Below are positions 27,243 through 36,847 of a stretch of 57,442 nt of DNA, piece by piece. The position numbers and the translations under genes are program-made. The stretch comes from Lysobacterales bacterium. Lineage in GTDB: Bacteria; Pseudomonadota; Gammaproteobacteria; Xanthomonadales; Marinicellaceae. The stretch's first letter is position 1; each line of letters starts with the position of its first letter. Below the pieces are notes generated by a model. It saw only the letters and a list, made by a program, of their open reading frames with translations. It did not search any database and had not been told where the DNA came from. The stretch is from the NCBI GenBank assembly GCA_020442635.1, contig JAGRJR010000011.1, positions 1-57,442 on the forward strand, in the 5' to 3' direction.

Positions 27243-27552
27243 GATTTCTCCTTAGTATTTAAATAAAAATTTATTGATGAGTTAAAATACTCACGGTACA
27301 CATTATGTTGACTTGCCCAAATATCGGTTATCAAAATTCACCCAAAAATTTTCAAATCAAACCTCAATAAAAAAATTATTTATAATCTAAAAAAATCAAT
27401 AATTATCGCAACAGATATTAAAAATTTGCGGCGAGAACTTACATTTATGGTCCTTATATTAATAACTCGATTTGACTTTTTTACCTAAACTGGAAACTGG
27501 TTTTAAAAACCTAAAAAGCAAATTTTATGAGTTTAATTTGGAGATATTAAAA
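27243..27552. promoter_or_regulatory. Divergent intergenic region, very AT-rich
   Basis: 310 bp between divergent genes at 26400-27242 and 27553. It must hold both promoters, but base composition is so AT-rich that several -10-like hexamers occur and none has a convincing -35; no operator repeat was recognised. GGAG at 27540-27543 is the SD of the rightward gene. Confidence 0.45.
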
Positions 27553-27870
27553 ATGAAAAAATTAATTACGGTATTAATGATGTTGGCTGCGGTTGGTTCT
27601 TGGGCAGCTGAAAATGAAACACAAAAAGCTGGTTCACAGGTTGTTGATATTGAAACGATTGATGTGGCAACAATTGAAATAAGTTTGGAAACGCTATTAG
27701 CTTATGAAGAATTACCGCCTATTGTGGTCAACCCGCCAACCTGTTATGGTTATGCGCCGTTATGTAATTTGTTGATTTCTATGCTTGAGGCTGGTCGCAC
27801 AGACATTCCTTCTGGGTGTCATTACAGTGGCGCACCTTCAAGTGATGTTTATTATTGTGAAATCAAATAA
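27553..27870 (+). CDS. Small secreted cysteine-containing protein (105 aa), companion of the 25550 gene
   Basis: The ATG at 27553 has GGAG 9 nt upstream; an upstream in-frame start at 27472 would precede the signal peptide (MKKLITVLMMLAAVGSWA) and is rejected. The mature protein has an acidic, Ile/Val/Glu-rich section (VVDIETIDVATIEISLETLL) and four Cys in the second half, the last in YYCEIK at residue 102. Same total length and same final Cys position as the 25550 product, with little other identity. Unknown function; probably exported and disulfide-bonded. Confidence 0.65.
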   Translation: MKKLITVLMMLAAVGSWAAENETQKAGSQVVDIETIDVATIEISLETLLAYEELPPIVVNPPTCYGYAPLCNLLISMLEAGRTDIPSGCHYSGAPSSDVYYCEIK

Positions 27871-27890
27871 TAGGCTCAGTATTAATAAAA

Positions 27891-27917
27891 AAGCCTCGTA
27901 GATTTTTACGGGGTTTT
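27891..27917. terminator. Bidirectional intrinsic terminator
   Basis: CCTCGTA and TACGGGG pair (one G-U) with T6 on the plus strand, and the complementary A-run gives T6 on the minus strand. It serves the small gene ending at 27870 and the regulator ending at 27949. Confidence 0.82.
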
Positions 27918-27948
27918 TTAAGTTAACGCTCATTTATTTAAAACCTGT

Positions 27949-30900
27949 TTAAGCGGTATTTTGAAACTTTTTAGGTGACATACCGAACTGTGCTTTGAAA
28001 CACTGTGAAAAATAGGACAATGAATTAAAACCGCAATCATCAGCCACTTGGCTAACCTGATAGCCATCTCTTAACATTTCCTTGGCTTTATTTAAGCGAA
28101 ATTCACGCAACATATCCATAGGATTGAGATCAATCAAAGCTTTGATTTTTCTTTGCAACTGTCGGTCTGAAACAGCTAGTTTACTGGCTATTTTAGGACG
28201 GTTTAGAATGGGGTCCATATAGTTTTCTTTGATGACTAACATGAGTTTATCAACAAACTCCTGGTCTTTCTTAGGCAGTGTACTGCCTGAGTGCTTACCT
28301 GATGCATGCTCCTGACCAGCTTTATGTTTTAATATGTCCCTTATCGTAAGCATGTTTTCCAACTGAACCAGCAATTCATCACGGTCAAATGGTTTGGTCA
28401 TATATGCGTCGACGTTTTCGCGCCAACCTTTGATGCGACTGGTTTTATCATTCAGGGCCGTTAACAACATCAATGGGATATGCGAAGTGCGTTGATCCGA
28501 GCGAATGATGCGAGCTACTTTAAACCCATCCATTTCTGGCATCATCACATCACTGATGATAATATCTGGCACTTCCTCAATTGCAATGGCGACCCCTTTA
28601 ACTCCATTGACTGCTGTCAGACAATTGTAGTGTGGGCTAACGATATCGACGATGTGTTGGCGCATGTCGTTGTTATCTTCAATAATCAATACAGTGTTGT
28701 TGAAAACCTCTTTACCACTGGTTGGCTCCTCCTGACTTACTTCTACAATGGAGTGGCTTTCTCTGGATTCATTTTGCAGCTGATTTACCAGTGTACTGAT
28801 GCTGACATCTTCCTGGCTTTCTAATGCCTCTGACAATGGAATCCTAACAATAAATTCACTACCAAAGCCCAATTCACTGGTCACGCTAATTGTGCCATGA
28901 TTAACCTTAACAACTTCTTCAACCACCGACAGGCCAATCCCAATGCCTTCAATGGCCTGATGTGACTCCAGCCTTTTAAAGCGTTTGAAAATGTCTTTTT
29001 GTTGCTCGTTGGTTAAGCCTGTACCAGTGTCTTTGACGGATAGCAAAAAGCTGTCATCATTGGTGGTCGCTGAGACCCAAACTGAACCACCTGCTTGCGT
29101 ATATTTAATGGCGTTGGATAATAAATTACCCAAAACGGCATCAATAAACTGTTCAGTCACATCAATGGTGGCTGTTTCATTGGCTTGTAAGTTTAATTTA
29201 ATGCGTTTGTTTTGAGCCAAGTGTTCAAAAGATTCAACCAACGATGAAACCTGTTTATAGGTTTTTTGTGGTTTGGTTTTAACCTTGTCCAAGTCACTCA
29301 CACGAGCTATTTGCAACAATTGCTCAACCAATGACAATAATCGGTTGGCATTGCGGTTAATCATGGATAAGCTTTTTACATCCTGTCTGTCATTTTGTTT
29401 GGACAACAGCTCTTTGAGAGGTCCAAGTATTAATGTCAGAGGTGTGCGAAACTCGTGTGAAACGTTGGAAAACAGTTCATTCTTTTTTTCTAACAGTGAT
29501 TCAACCGTTTGTTTTTGGATATTCAATTCTTTGGTTTTTTCTGCGACTTCGACACGAAGGCGTTCGGTAAGTAGTTGATTTGTTTTGATTTTGTGTTGAA
29601 TATAAAAATATATCAACAATAAGCCAAGTAACACATAAGCAGTAATCGCCCACCAACTTAACCAAGGTGGTGGCAAAACTTTAATGGCTAAAGTTTTTAC
29701 TGCTGTATTGTCTTTGTTAAATCGGGTATTAATTGACTGAACCATAAATTCGTATTGGCCACTGGGTAGATTGGTGTAAGTAGCTTGAGGATTTTGGTAG
29801 TCAGTTTCTATCCAATCGGGGTCAAAACCAGCTAATTGATATCTATATGTTTCATTAAAAGGATCATTGTAATTTAATCGGGAAAATTCAAATGTTACAG
29901 CCAGTTCCCTATGCGTGAGTAAAAGTTGATCGATTTGATTAATATCTTTATGCAGAATGCTGTTTTTTTGTTGACCAATTAAGATTTTTTGATTGAATGA
30001 GCTCAATCCCGTTAACACAACAGGAGCTCCTAAAGTTGTATTAATCAGATTGTTATCGATATTAACTTTTATTGCTCCTGATCTTGTACCTATTAGCAGC
30101 CAGTTATCTTGAGAATAAGCTGAATTCAAAGTGAAGTTTTTAGAAGTTAAGCCAAGGTGTTCATTTATATTGATGATTGAATTTGATTGTTGTTTATATT
30201 GAGTAAGACCTTGGTTGCTAGTGAACCAAATATTTTGTGCTTGATCTACTATCAAATTTGATATGTTTAAATAGGGTTGCTCAAAATCGCCAAGAGTCTG
30301 CAGCTTTGATTTGGATAAATCGTAGATGAAAAGGCCCCCGGAATCAGTAGACCAGATTAATTTGTCTTCGAAGTTAACAATGCTTTCAATCGACATCATC
30401 TGGGTATCTTTTAACTGCTTTAACTTTTGATCCATTCTTTTTTGCAAACTATAAACTCCGTAGTTTGTTGCAAAGTAAAAAACAGACCCATGGTCAACAT
30501 AATCAAAGAAATATACCTGTTGATTTTTTTCGTTGGTTATTTGTGTGGTTTTTTTGTTATTTATATCAAAATAAAAAAGACCTGTACTCGTTCCATACAC
30601 CAATGTTTGGTCATCAATCTCGCTGATAAAGTTCACGGAGTCAATTTTATTATCGCTGTAGATGTTGGTTATTTCTAAATCAGTGGGGTCAAGAACATGT
30701 AATCCCATACTACTACCAACCCAAAAGGTATTGTCATTGGCAACATAAAAACTGGTAGGAATAAAGTCATTGGAAGGATCTTTGTTAGTTTTTTGTGTTT
30801 TGATAATGGAACAAACTGATTGATCAGAATAAACTGCTATACCACTTAACAATGCCATGTAAACATTATTTTGGAAATTTTTGAAGGCAAACACATCTTC

Positions 30901-31899
30901 TTTTTTTGTACAATCGTCTTGCCAGTTTAATGAGGTCAGGTTAGGGTTTGTCATTAACAGCTGTCCATCAAATGATGATACCCATAGGTATTGATTGGTA
31001 TCAATAAAAACATTTGTCAGAGTGTTTGACTGCAGTGACATAGGTTGTTGGTTTTTTTGATGAATTGTTATTTTTTCTTCACTTCTATTGAACTGAACAA
31101 GGCCTTCGATGGCAGATGCTAACCATATATCCTCATCGGTGCTGTTAATCGACTTGATAATCTTTGGTAACTTTTCAGGAGCAAAAGCTTCCCAAGTTTC
31201 TTTTGAGTTGAGTCGTCTATAAACGCCTGTATCTGTCGACACCCAAACGATGTTTTCACTGTCCACATGAACATCCCAAATAAATGGTTTTGACAAATCA
31301 GGGGTATAGAGGATGGACTCTATTTGTTTGTTGATAGGGTTAAATGAAAATAACGCCTCTTTTGATGCAATATAAACGTTGTTATTTTTATCAATGGAAA
31401 AGTTTTTTATAAATTTTGGTTTATTTGTTGTTGGAAATTCATAGTGGTTGATTCTGTTCTGGGTTAATTCAATAACCGATAAAGGAGTTAAAAAATAACT
31501 TGAATCATTGATGTGAAAGATTTTTTTAATTTCAAGTTCTTTTGCCCAATCTGGAGAAACAATTTTTTTATGATCGAAAACAAAGAGATCGTTTTTGGTA
31601 ACAATCCATAGATTATTTGAAGGATCAACCGAAATATCGATGACACCAACCAATAAATCGGTTGGGAAATCGACCATCTCAGTAATACTGACAGTTTTTA
31701 ACGAATCAAATCTGTAAAGACCTTCGTCAGTAGCAATCCATATAAAGCCAAATTTATCTTCATCTACATCAACAATTTTTTTCTTATCCAAACTCTCAAC
31801 AGTTGGAAAAGTTTTGAATATGAGACTTTCAGCTTGTAGGGCTAAAGTTATAATAAAGCCTAATAGCGTAACTATTAACCTGCTCACTTTTTCTACCAA
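27949..31899 (-). CDS. Hybrid two-component system regulator (HTCS): propeller-kinase-receiver-AraC in one chain
   Basis: 1316 residues. Signal or anchor helix at about 7-24; two-component propeller (Reg_prop) repeats to about 660 with recurring GFIWIATDEGLYRF-type units; Y_Y_Y domain at about 670-735; membrane helix at about 746-770. HisKA motif FSNVSHEFRTPLTLILGPL has its His near 816; HATPase at about 900-1020; receiver at 1070-1185 with IIISDVMMPEMDG (Asp near 1116); AraC/XylS HTH at about 1216-1315. It should sense a periplasmic ligand and directly control transcription. In Bacteroidetes such proteins control polysaccharide utilisation genes beside them; here the neighbours are small secreted proteins and no glycanase genes. 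Confidence 0.93.
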   Translation of the reverse strand: MVEKVSRLIVTLLGFIITLALQAESLIFKTFPTVESLDKKKIVDVDEDKFGFIWIATDEGLYRFDSLKTVSITEMVDFPTDLLVGVIDISVDPSNNLWIVTKNDLFVFDHKKIVSPDWAKELEIKKIFHINDSSYFLTPLSVIELTQNRINHYEFPTTNKPKFIKNFSIDKNNNVYIASKEALFSFNPINKQIESILYTPDLSKPFIWDVHVDSENIVWVSTDTGVYRRLNSKETWEAFAPEKLPKIIKSINSTDEDIWLASAIEGLVQFNRSEEKITIHQKNQQPMSLQSNTLTNVFIDTNQYLWVSSFDGQLLMTNPNLTSLNWQDDCTKKEDVFAFKNFQNNVYMALLSGIAVYSDQSVCSIIKTQKTNKDPSNDFIPTSFYVANDNTFWVGSSMGLHVLDPTDLEITNIYSDNKIDSVNFISEIDDQTLVYGTSTGLFYFDINNKKTTQITNEKNQQVYFFDYVDHGSVFYFATNYGVYSLQKRMDQKLKQLKDTQMMSIESIVNFEDKLIWSTDSGGLFIYDLSKSKLQTLGDFEQPYLNISNLIVDQAQNIWFTSNQGLTQYKQQSNSIININEHLGLTSKNFTLNSAYSQDNWLLIGTRSGAIKVNIDNNLINTTLGAPVVLTGLSSFNQKILIGQQKNSILHKDINQIDQLLLTHRELAVTFEFSRLNYNDPFNETYRYQLAGFDPDWIETDYQNPQATYTNLPSGQYEFMVQSINTRFNKDNTAVKTLAIKVLPPPWLSWWAITAYVLLGLLLIYFYIQHKIKTNQLLTERLRVEVAEKTKELNIQKQTVESLLEKKNELFSNVSHEFRTPLTLILGPLKELLSKQNDRQDVKSLSMINRNANRLLSLVEQLLQIARVSDLDKVKTKPQKTYKQVSSLVESFEHLAQNKRIKLNLQANETATIDVTEQFIDAVLGNLLSNAIKYTQAGGSVWVSATTNDDSFLLSVKDTGTGLTNEQQKDIFKRFKRLESHQAIEGIGIGLSVVEEVVKVNHGTISVTSELGFGSEFIVRIPLSEALESQEDVSISTLVNQLQNESRESHSIVEVSQEEPTSGKEVFNNTVLIIEDNNDMRQHIVDIVSPHYNCLTAVNGVKGVAIAIEEVPDIIISDVMMPEMDGFKVARIIRSDQRTSHIPLMLLTALNDKTSRIKGWRENVDAYMTKPFDRDELLVQLENMLTIRDILKHKAGQEHASGKHSGSTLPKKDQEFVDKLMLVIKENYMDPILNRPKIASKLAVSDRQLQRKIKALIDLNPMDMLREFRLNKAKEMLRDGYQVSQVADDCGFNSLSYFSQCFKAQFGMSPKKFQNTA

Positions 31900-31996
31900 T
31901 TTAAGAAAAGAACCAAGTCTATCCTATCAGTATACACGAGTGCAAAAAAATGAATGAGCTCTTCCCTGAGCAGGTAGATCCTTTAATCGTAAATAT

Positions 31997-32269
31997 TTAA
32001 ATCCAACTAGGTAACTTAACGGTATCGCAATGGTGGTCCAGAGGGGTGTTCTTTGGAACAAAAACAGAGTGCTTATGACCTTTTGAAGTTTCTGGAGGAG
32101 TTGGACATTCGCTTGTTGAATTCACAAAGGCATAAGGAACAGAATCTTTAACATAATCTACGCGGTGAAAACATTGATATGTTGATCCTTCAATAGCTTC
32201 AGATTTTGTGGCGTAGATTGTTATTCCAAAAACAATGGTGCAAAATAATATTGGATATAAAAATTTCAT
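31997..32269 (-). CDS. Small secreted cysteine-containing protein (90 aa)
   Basis: The ATG at 32269 opens a signal peptide (MKFLYPILFCTIVFGITIYA). The mature ~65 residues contain three Cys (YQCFHRVDY, TSECPTPPE, HHCDTVKL) and several His. A longer frame back to 32326 would put an unconvincing leader before the signal peptide. No good SD and no recognised family. It is the third small secreted Cys protein around the hybrid regulator. Confidence 0.5.
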   Translation of the reverse strand: MKFLYPILFCTIVFGITIYATKSEAIEGSTYQCFHRVDYVKDSVPYAFVNSTSECPTPPETSKGHKHSVFVPKNTPLDHHCDTVKLPSWI

Positions 32270-32375
32270 AATAAAGTTATCGCGTAAAAGTATTGAATAA
32301 TAATAGACCATTATTCTCAAAAGCAACCATTTGGCTTAATTTTTAAAAAACCAGTCCTTTAATGTAAAATAAAGT

Positions 32376-35300
32376 TCACTCTTGAGAGGTTTGTACTGTA
32401 CCAACTCCCCTTACTTGATAACCTTCATCCCAATTAAAGCGGCACTTAATACGTTCCAACATAGCATACAACGCCGGAATCAAAATTAAGGTAATAACTG
32501 TGGCAAATAAGATGCCAAATGCCAGTGAGACAGCCATCGGAATAATTACTTTTGCTTGCAAGGATTGCTCAAACATGATGGGCAATAAGCCAAAGAATGT
32601 GGTCAATGAGGTCAGTAAAATGGCTCGAAAGCGTTTGCTTCCAGCATGCTTAACCGCTGAAATGATATCTATACCTTGTCGGCGTTCTTTATTAATGTAA
32701 TCAACCATGACCAAGGAATCATTGACCACCACACCAGTTAGGGCAATCACCCCAAAAATAGACATCATGCTGAAGGTCATGCCAAGAATTAAATGCCCAA
32801 CAATGGCACCAGTGATACCAAAAGGGATTACCAGCATGATAATCAAAGGTTGTGCATAGGATTTTAACGGAATGGCCAGTAAGACGTAAATCAACATGAT
32901 GGCTGAAAGCATGCCAATGGCCAGATTCTTAACTAATTCTGTCATCTCTTTGCTGTTTCCATCTAAGTCATATTTAACATCTGGAAATTCTTTGACGATT
33001 GGTTGGTTAGCTGCCTTTGGCATCAATTCAGTGATAATGGCTTGAGGATTTGCTATGGCTTTATCAACCACAGCGGTGATACGAGCAGCTCGTTTACGAT
33101 TCACTCGTTCGATGGCATTGGGTGCTTTGCCTAACTTCACTTCAGCCACCGTATGCAGTGGTAGTTCATCACCCTGAGCAGTGCGAACACGTAAGTCATC
33201 CAATGTTTTCAGTGACTCACGGGATTCTCGATCATAGCGCAACATCACTTTGACTTCATCATTACCTCGCTGTAGTCGTTGCACTTCTTCACCATAAAAG
33301 GCTTGTCTGATTTGGCGGCCAATGTCACTTTGACTCAAACCTAAATTTCTGCCAACGGGTTTAATTGAAAACTCAATTTCATCCTTGCCGGCCTCAATCG
33401 AGTTTCTGACATCAGATACCCCTTTAAACACGCGTAATTTTTCCGCCAAAATTTCAGCTGCTTGTCGCAACGCTTCGGTATCACTGCCGACCAGTTTTAA
33501 ACTCACATCCGGTCCTTGTCCAGGCCCGGACAAAGACGTGGTGCCAATTTGTCTGGCACCTGGTATTTCACCGATGTATTCAGTCCAACGGTTGAGCATT
33601 TCTTTACCGTCAATAACAGCCTGTTCGTCCTTAACCAATTCAACAATTACACGACCGGAAATCTGTGAATCCAATACAGCAAATCTATGTGTATAAACAG
33701 CACCGCTGTCCTTGCCAACTTGTTGGCTGACATCGTGATCAAGTTTGATCAAAGCCGCTTCCAACTGTTTCAAGGTTTCTTTACTTTGTTCTTTGGGGGT
33801 GCCCTGAGCCATTACAAAGTCTGCCATCACAAAATCTGAGACAAAATCAGGCATCAATACATAACGCACTAAATCATTCTTAAGTAAACCGATGCTCAAC
33901 AAAAAAATCCCGACAAATATGGTTAAAGTGAAACCGGGTCGCACAATGGCTTTGTCAATTAAGGGTTTATACCAATGAGTGATGACATGTTCCAAACCAC
34001 TATTCACTTTTCTTTGCAGGCGCAATAATGGCCCTGGATTATGAGTGCCAATGTCGTTCGAGCGCATATGTGCCAAATGTGCCGGAAGAATAAACTTTGA
34101 TTCCACCAGAGAAAACAGCAAACACAAAATCACCACATAACCAATGGCTTCAAAGAATGAGCCAAACAATGTGCCTACAAACAACATCGGCGCAAAAGCC
34201 GCTATGGTAGTCAACACACCAAAAGTGGCTGGAGTGGCGACTTTCTGTGCTCCCACCACCACGTTTTTTAATGAATGACCTTTGTGTTGAATTTCCGAAT
34301 AAGCACTTTCACCAATCACAATGGCATCATCAACCACAATACCAAGTACCAGAATAAAACCGAACATGCTGAGCATGTTGATGCTGGTATCGGTCAAAGG
34401 TAAAAAGGCAAAAGCGCCTAAAAAGGCCACAGGTAAACCCACCATTACCCAGAAGGCCACTTTCAAACGCAGAAACAAGGTCAAAGTCAACAACACCAAA
34501 ATAGCACCTTGAATCATATTGCGTTCCATCATATCTAAACGACCACGCACATAATGAGAGGTGTCTGACCACGTGGCGATAGATATGTTGGCTGGCATTT
34601 TATTGGATTTATTCTGAATGTATTTTTGCACCTGATCAGAAATTTCAATAATGGATTCATTCTCCACAGAATTAACTGTGATACTAATGGCAGGTTTGCC
34701 ATCAAATGTACCTATCTCCGTGTCTTCTACAAAGTCATCCTTGATGACAGCGATGTCTGACAGTTTCAATCTTGAGCCATCAGGATTGGTGCGAATCACT
34801 GTTTGAGCAAACTCGTTACCGGTATAACTTTGACCCACCGTACGTAACAAAACATCTCCTCGATCGGTTTTGATGGAGCCACCTGGTAAATCTATCGAAG
34901 CGGCACGCAAGGCTCGGGCAATTTCATCAAAAGAGATCTGGTATTGACGCAGGGTGTTTTCCTTGACTTCTATGGCAATTTCAAAATCACGGCTGCCTGA
35001 AATTTCGGCCATGGAAACGTCAGGTAAATCAATGATTTCATCCCTAATATCTTGTGCAGTTTTTAACAGTTTTTTTTCAGGTACATTGCCATAAATAGAA
35101 ACCCTGATGACAGGTTGTTGAATCAATATTTCACTGATAATCGGTTTTTCGGCTTCCTCTGGAAAGGAATTAATGCCATCTACCCGGTTTTTAATTTCGG
35201 CCATGACATTTTTTACATCATAATCGCTACCGACCTCAATATTGGCTCTGGCGTATCCCTCATTGGCCACACAAGTGGTTTTGTCAATACCCTCAAGACC

Positions 35301-35534
35301 AGTCACCGCATCTTCTATTTTGACACAAATACCTTTTTCCACTTCATCAGGGGCAGCACCTGGATAAGCCATGGTCACCAAAACCTGATTGATTGAAGTG
35401 GCTGGAAACATTTCTTTTTTCATGCTCACAGCGGCATATAAACCAGTCACCAGCAGCACCACCATCAACAAATTGGCTGCCACAGAATTGCTGGCAAACC
35501 AATATATCAGGCCTTGATCCCATTGTTTTTTCAT
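32376..35534 (-). CDS. RND efflux transporter permease subunit
   Basis: 1052 residues, the full AcrB-type architecture: a first membrane helix (NSVAANLLMVVLLVTGLY), a large periplasmic porter domain, central helices with GIVVDDAIVIGES carrying the paired Asp of TM4 used for proton relay, a second porter half, and a C-terminal bundle with GVVVNDSLVMVDYINKERR. It exports substrates by proton antiport, with an MFP adaptor encoded just upstream (4-nt ATGA overlap) and an outer-membrane channel from elsewhere. Substrate unknown. GAGG lies before the start. Confidence 0.93.
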   Translation of the reverse strand: MKKQWDQGLIYWFASNSVAANLLMVVLLVTGLYAAVSMKKEMFPATSINQVLVTMAYPGAAPDEVEKGICVKIEDAVTGLEGIDKTTCVANEGYARANIEVGSDYDVKNVMAEIKNRVDGINSFPEEAEKPIISEILIQQPVIRVSIYGNVPEKKLLKTAQDIRDEIIDLPDVSMAEISGSRDFEIAIEVKENTLRQYQISFDEIARALRAASIDLPGGSIKTDRGDVLLRTVGQSYTGNEFAQTVIRTNPDGSRLKLSDIAVIKDDFVEDTEIGTFDGKPAISITVNSVENESIIEISDQVQKYIQNKSNKMPANISIATWSDTSHYVRGRLDMMERNMIQGAILVLLTLTLFLRLKVAFWVMVGLPVAFLGAFAFLPLTDTSINMLSMFGFILVLGIVVDDAIVIGESAYSEIQHKGHSLKNVVVGAQKVATPATFGVLTTIAAFAPMLFVGTLFGSFFEAIGYVVILCLLFSLVESKFILPAHLAHMRSNDIGTHNPGPLLRLQRKVNSGLEHVITHWYKPLIDKAIVRPGFTLTIFVGIFLLSIGLLKNDLVRYVLMPDFVSDFVMADFVMAQGTPKEQSKETLKQLEAALIKLDHDVSQQVGKDSGAVYTHRFAVLDSQISGRVIVELVKDEQAVIDGKEMLNRWTEYIGEIPGARQIGTTSLSGPGQGPDVSLKLVGSDTEALRQAAEILAEKLRVFKGVSDVRNSIEAGKDEIEFSIKPVGRNLGLSQSDIGRQIRQAFYGEEVQRLQRGNDEVKVMLRYDRESRESLKTLDDLRVRTAQGDELPLHTVAEVKLGKAPNAIERVNRKRAARITAVVDKAIANPQAIITELMPKAANQPIVKEFPDVKYDLDGNSKEMTELVKNLAIGMLSAIMLIYVLLAIPLKSYAQPLIIMLVIPFGITGAIVGHLILGMTFSMMSIFGVIALTGVVVNDSLVMVDYINKERRQGIDIISAVKHAGSKRFRAILLTSLTTFFGLLPIMFEQSLQAKVIIPMAVSLAFGILFATVITLILIPALYAMLERIKCRFNWDEGYQVRGVGTVQTSQE

Positions 35535-36715
35535 GGGTAAACCTCGTTTGTTTTCTGGCGATTTTCGGCAAGTCTTAACAACATACCTTCGACAGGGGCT
35601 TGAATGGGTGTCTTAATGATGGCATCTTGATCACTGATGCCTGCATTAACATAAAAGTAGTCATTGGTTTTATGCACCACATCCACGGTTTTGATGGTCA
35701 AGGTTCCATCTTGTTGATAAACAGCCAATTGGTTGTCAGGCAACATCCAGGCAGTTGGGATGGCAAAAACATCGTTAAATGTCGTGCCCGTGATATTGGC
35801 TTGTAAAAACGTATTGAACAACAAATCATGCTCAAAAGGCTGAATAATTTCTGCCACCGCATAATTCAGCAAAGTTTTGGAGTCTTTGGTGGATTCCATC
35901 CGTCGAATCAAGCCATCAATTATCTTTTGGCCATTGTCATCACTGAATTGAACCTGCAATGGTTTGTGGTCTAGATCACGTTCCAACAAATTCAGTTTCT
36001 CTAAATCCTGATTGGTCAGTGGTAACCGCACTTCAGCAACATCCGTTCCTGCAATCATACCAACGCCGCCTGACATCCCGATAAATTGTCCCAAATCAGC
36101 GGATTTACTAATAACCGTGCCGTTAAATGGTGCCTTGATTTCAGTTTTTTGTAAATCACGCCTGGCTTTCATTAAATCGGCTTTGGCTGCATTGACACTG
36201 GCTCTGGCGCCTTCCAGTTGCGGGATGTTGAGCAATAAATCACTGGGTTGACCTTTTTTACCAAACGATTGCCAATCCTTTTTGGCTTGGTCAGACTTGG
36301 CTTGTTCCAAGTTAAGCTGTGCTTGAGCACTGGCCAGATTAGCCTCAGCCCGTGCTACTGCAACCTGATAATCAGCTGGATCAATGGTTACCAGCACATC
36401 ACCTACTTGAAAACGACCACCCACCACAAAAGTAGGACTCAAAGACAGTACTTTCCCACTGACTTCATTGGTCAAAGTAATTTGCCGCTTGGCTTGCAAA
36501 GTACCTTGAGAACTGATTTCTAGTGTTAGGTCAGTCACCTTAACCTGTGACGTTTCCACCAAGAAACCTTTGGGTTCCTCTGGTACTTTGGCTGCCTCTT
36601 GTTTCATTCCTTTCATGAACATTAACAAAACAACAACCACAGCAATAACCATGATGACTGGAATAATGCGTTTTAGTAGAGAAGGCTTATTATATTGAGA
36701 GTTGATTTTTTCCAT
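35531..36715 (-). CDS. RND efflux periplasmic adaptor (membrane fusion protein)
   Basis: 394 residues with an N-terminal membrane anchor (IIPVIMVIAVVVVLLMFM), a barrel-sandwich/lipoyl half-motif (GKVLSLSPTFVVGGRFQVGDVLVTID), a helical hairpin of alternating Ala/Gln/Lys (VAVARAEANLASAQAQLNLEQAK), the second lipoyl half (APFNGTVISKSADLGQFI) and a beta-barrel. It bridges the RND pump to an outer-membrane channel. Its stop overlaps the start of the permease gene. No outer-membrane factor gene follows. Confidence 0.92.
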   Translation of the reverse strand: MEKINSQYNKPSLLKRIIPVIMVIAVVVVLLMFMKGMKQEAAKVPEEPKGFLVETSQVKVTDLTLEISSQGTLQAKRQITLTNEVSGKVLSLSPTFVVGGRFQVGDVLVTIDPADYQVAVARAEANLASAQAQLNLEQAKSDQAKKDWQSFGKKGQPSDLLLNIPQLEGARASVNAAKADLMKARRDLQKTEIKAPFNGTVISKSADLGQFIGMSGGVGMIAGTDVAEVRLPLTNQDLEKLNLLERDLDHKPLQVQFSDDNGQKIIDGLIRRMESTKDSKTLLNYAVAEIIQPFEHDLLFNTFLQANITGTTFNDVFAIPTAWMLPDNQLAVYQQDGTLTIKTVDVVHKTNDYFYVNAGISDQDAIIKTPIQAPVEGMLLRLAENRQKTNEVYP

Positions 36716-36847
36716 GAAGAGAACCGATAGTTTTTCGTATGAACGGATTGTTAGGTATTTTAAATCAATTAACGTGCTTATGGCATATCCCGAAAGTCGT
36801 TTTTATTTGTACACAATGAACAGCCATAAGACAGCGCTCCACAGCTC
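36716..36847 (-). promoter_or_regulatory. Gap between merR-type gene and the efflux adaptor gene
   Basis: 132 bp without terminator, so read-through from the regulator gene is possible. An inverted repeat CTTATGGC (36777-36784) / GCCATAAG (36823-36830) with 38 bp between may be an operator or chance. No MerR-type 19-bp-spacer promoter was found here, in contrast to the region upstream of the regulator. Confidence 0.35.
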
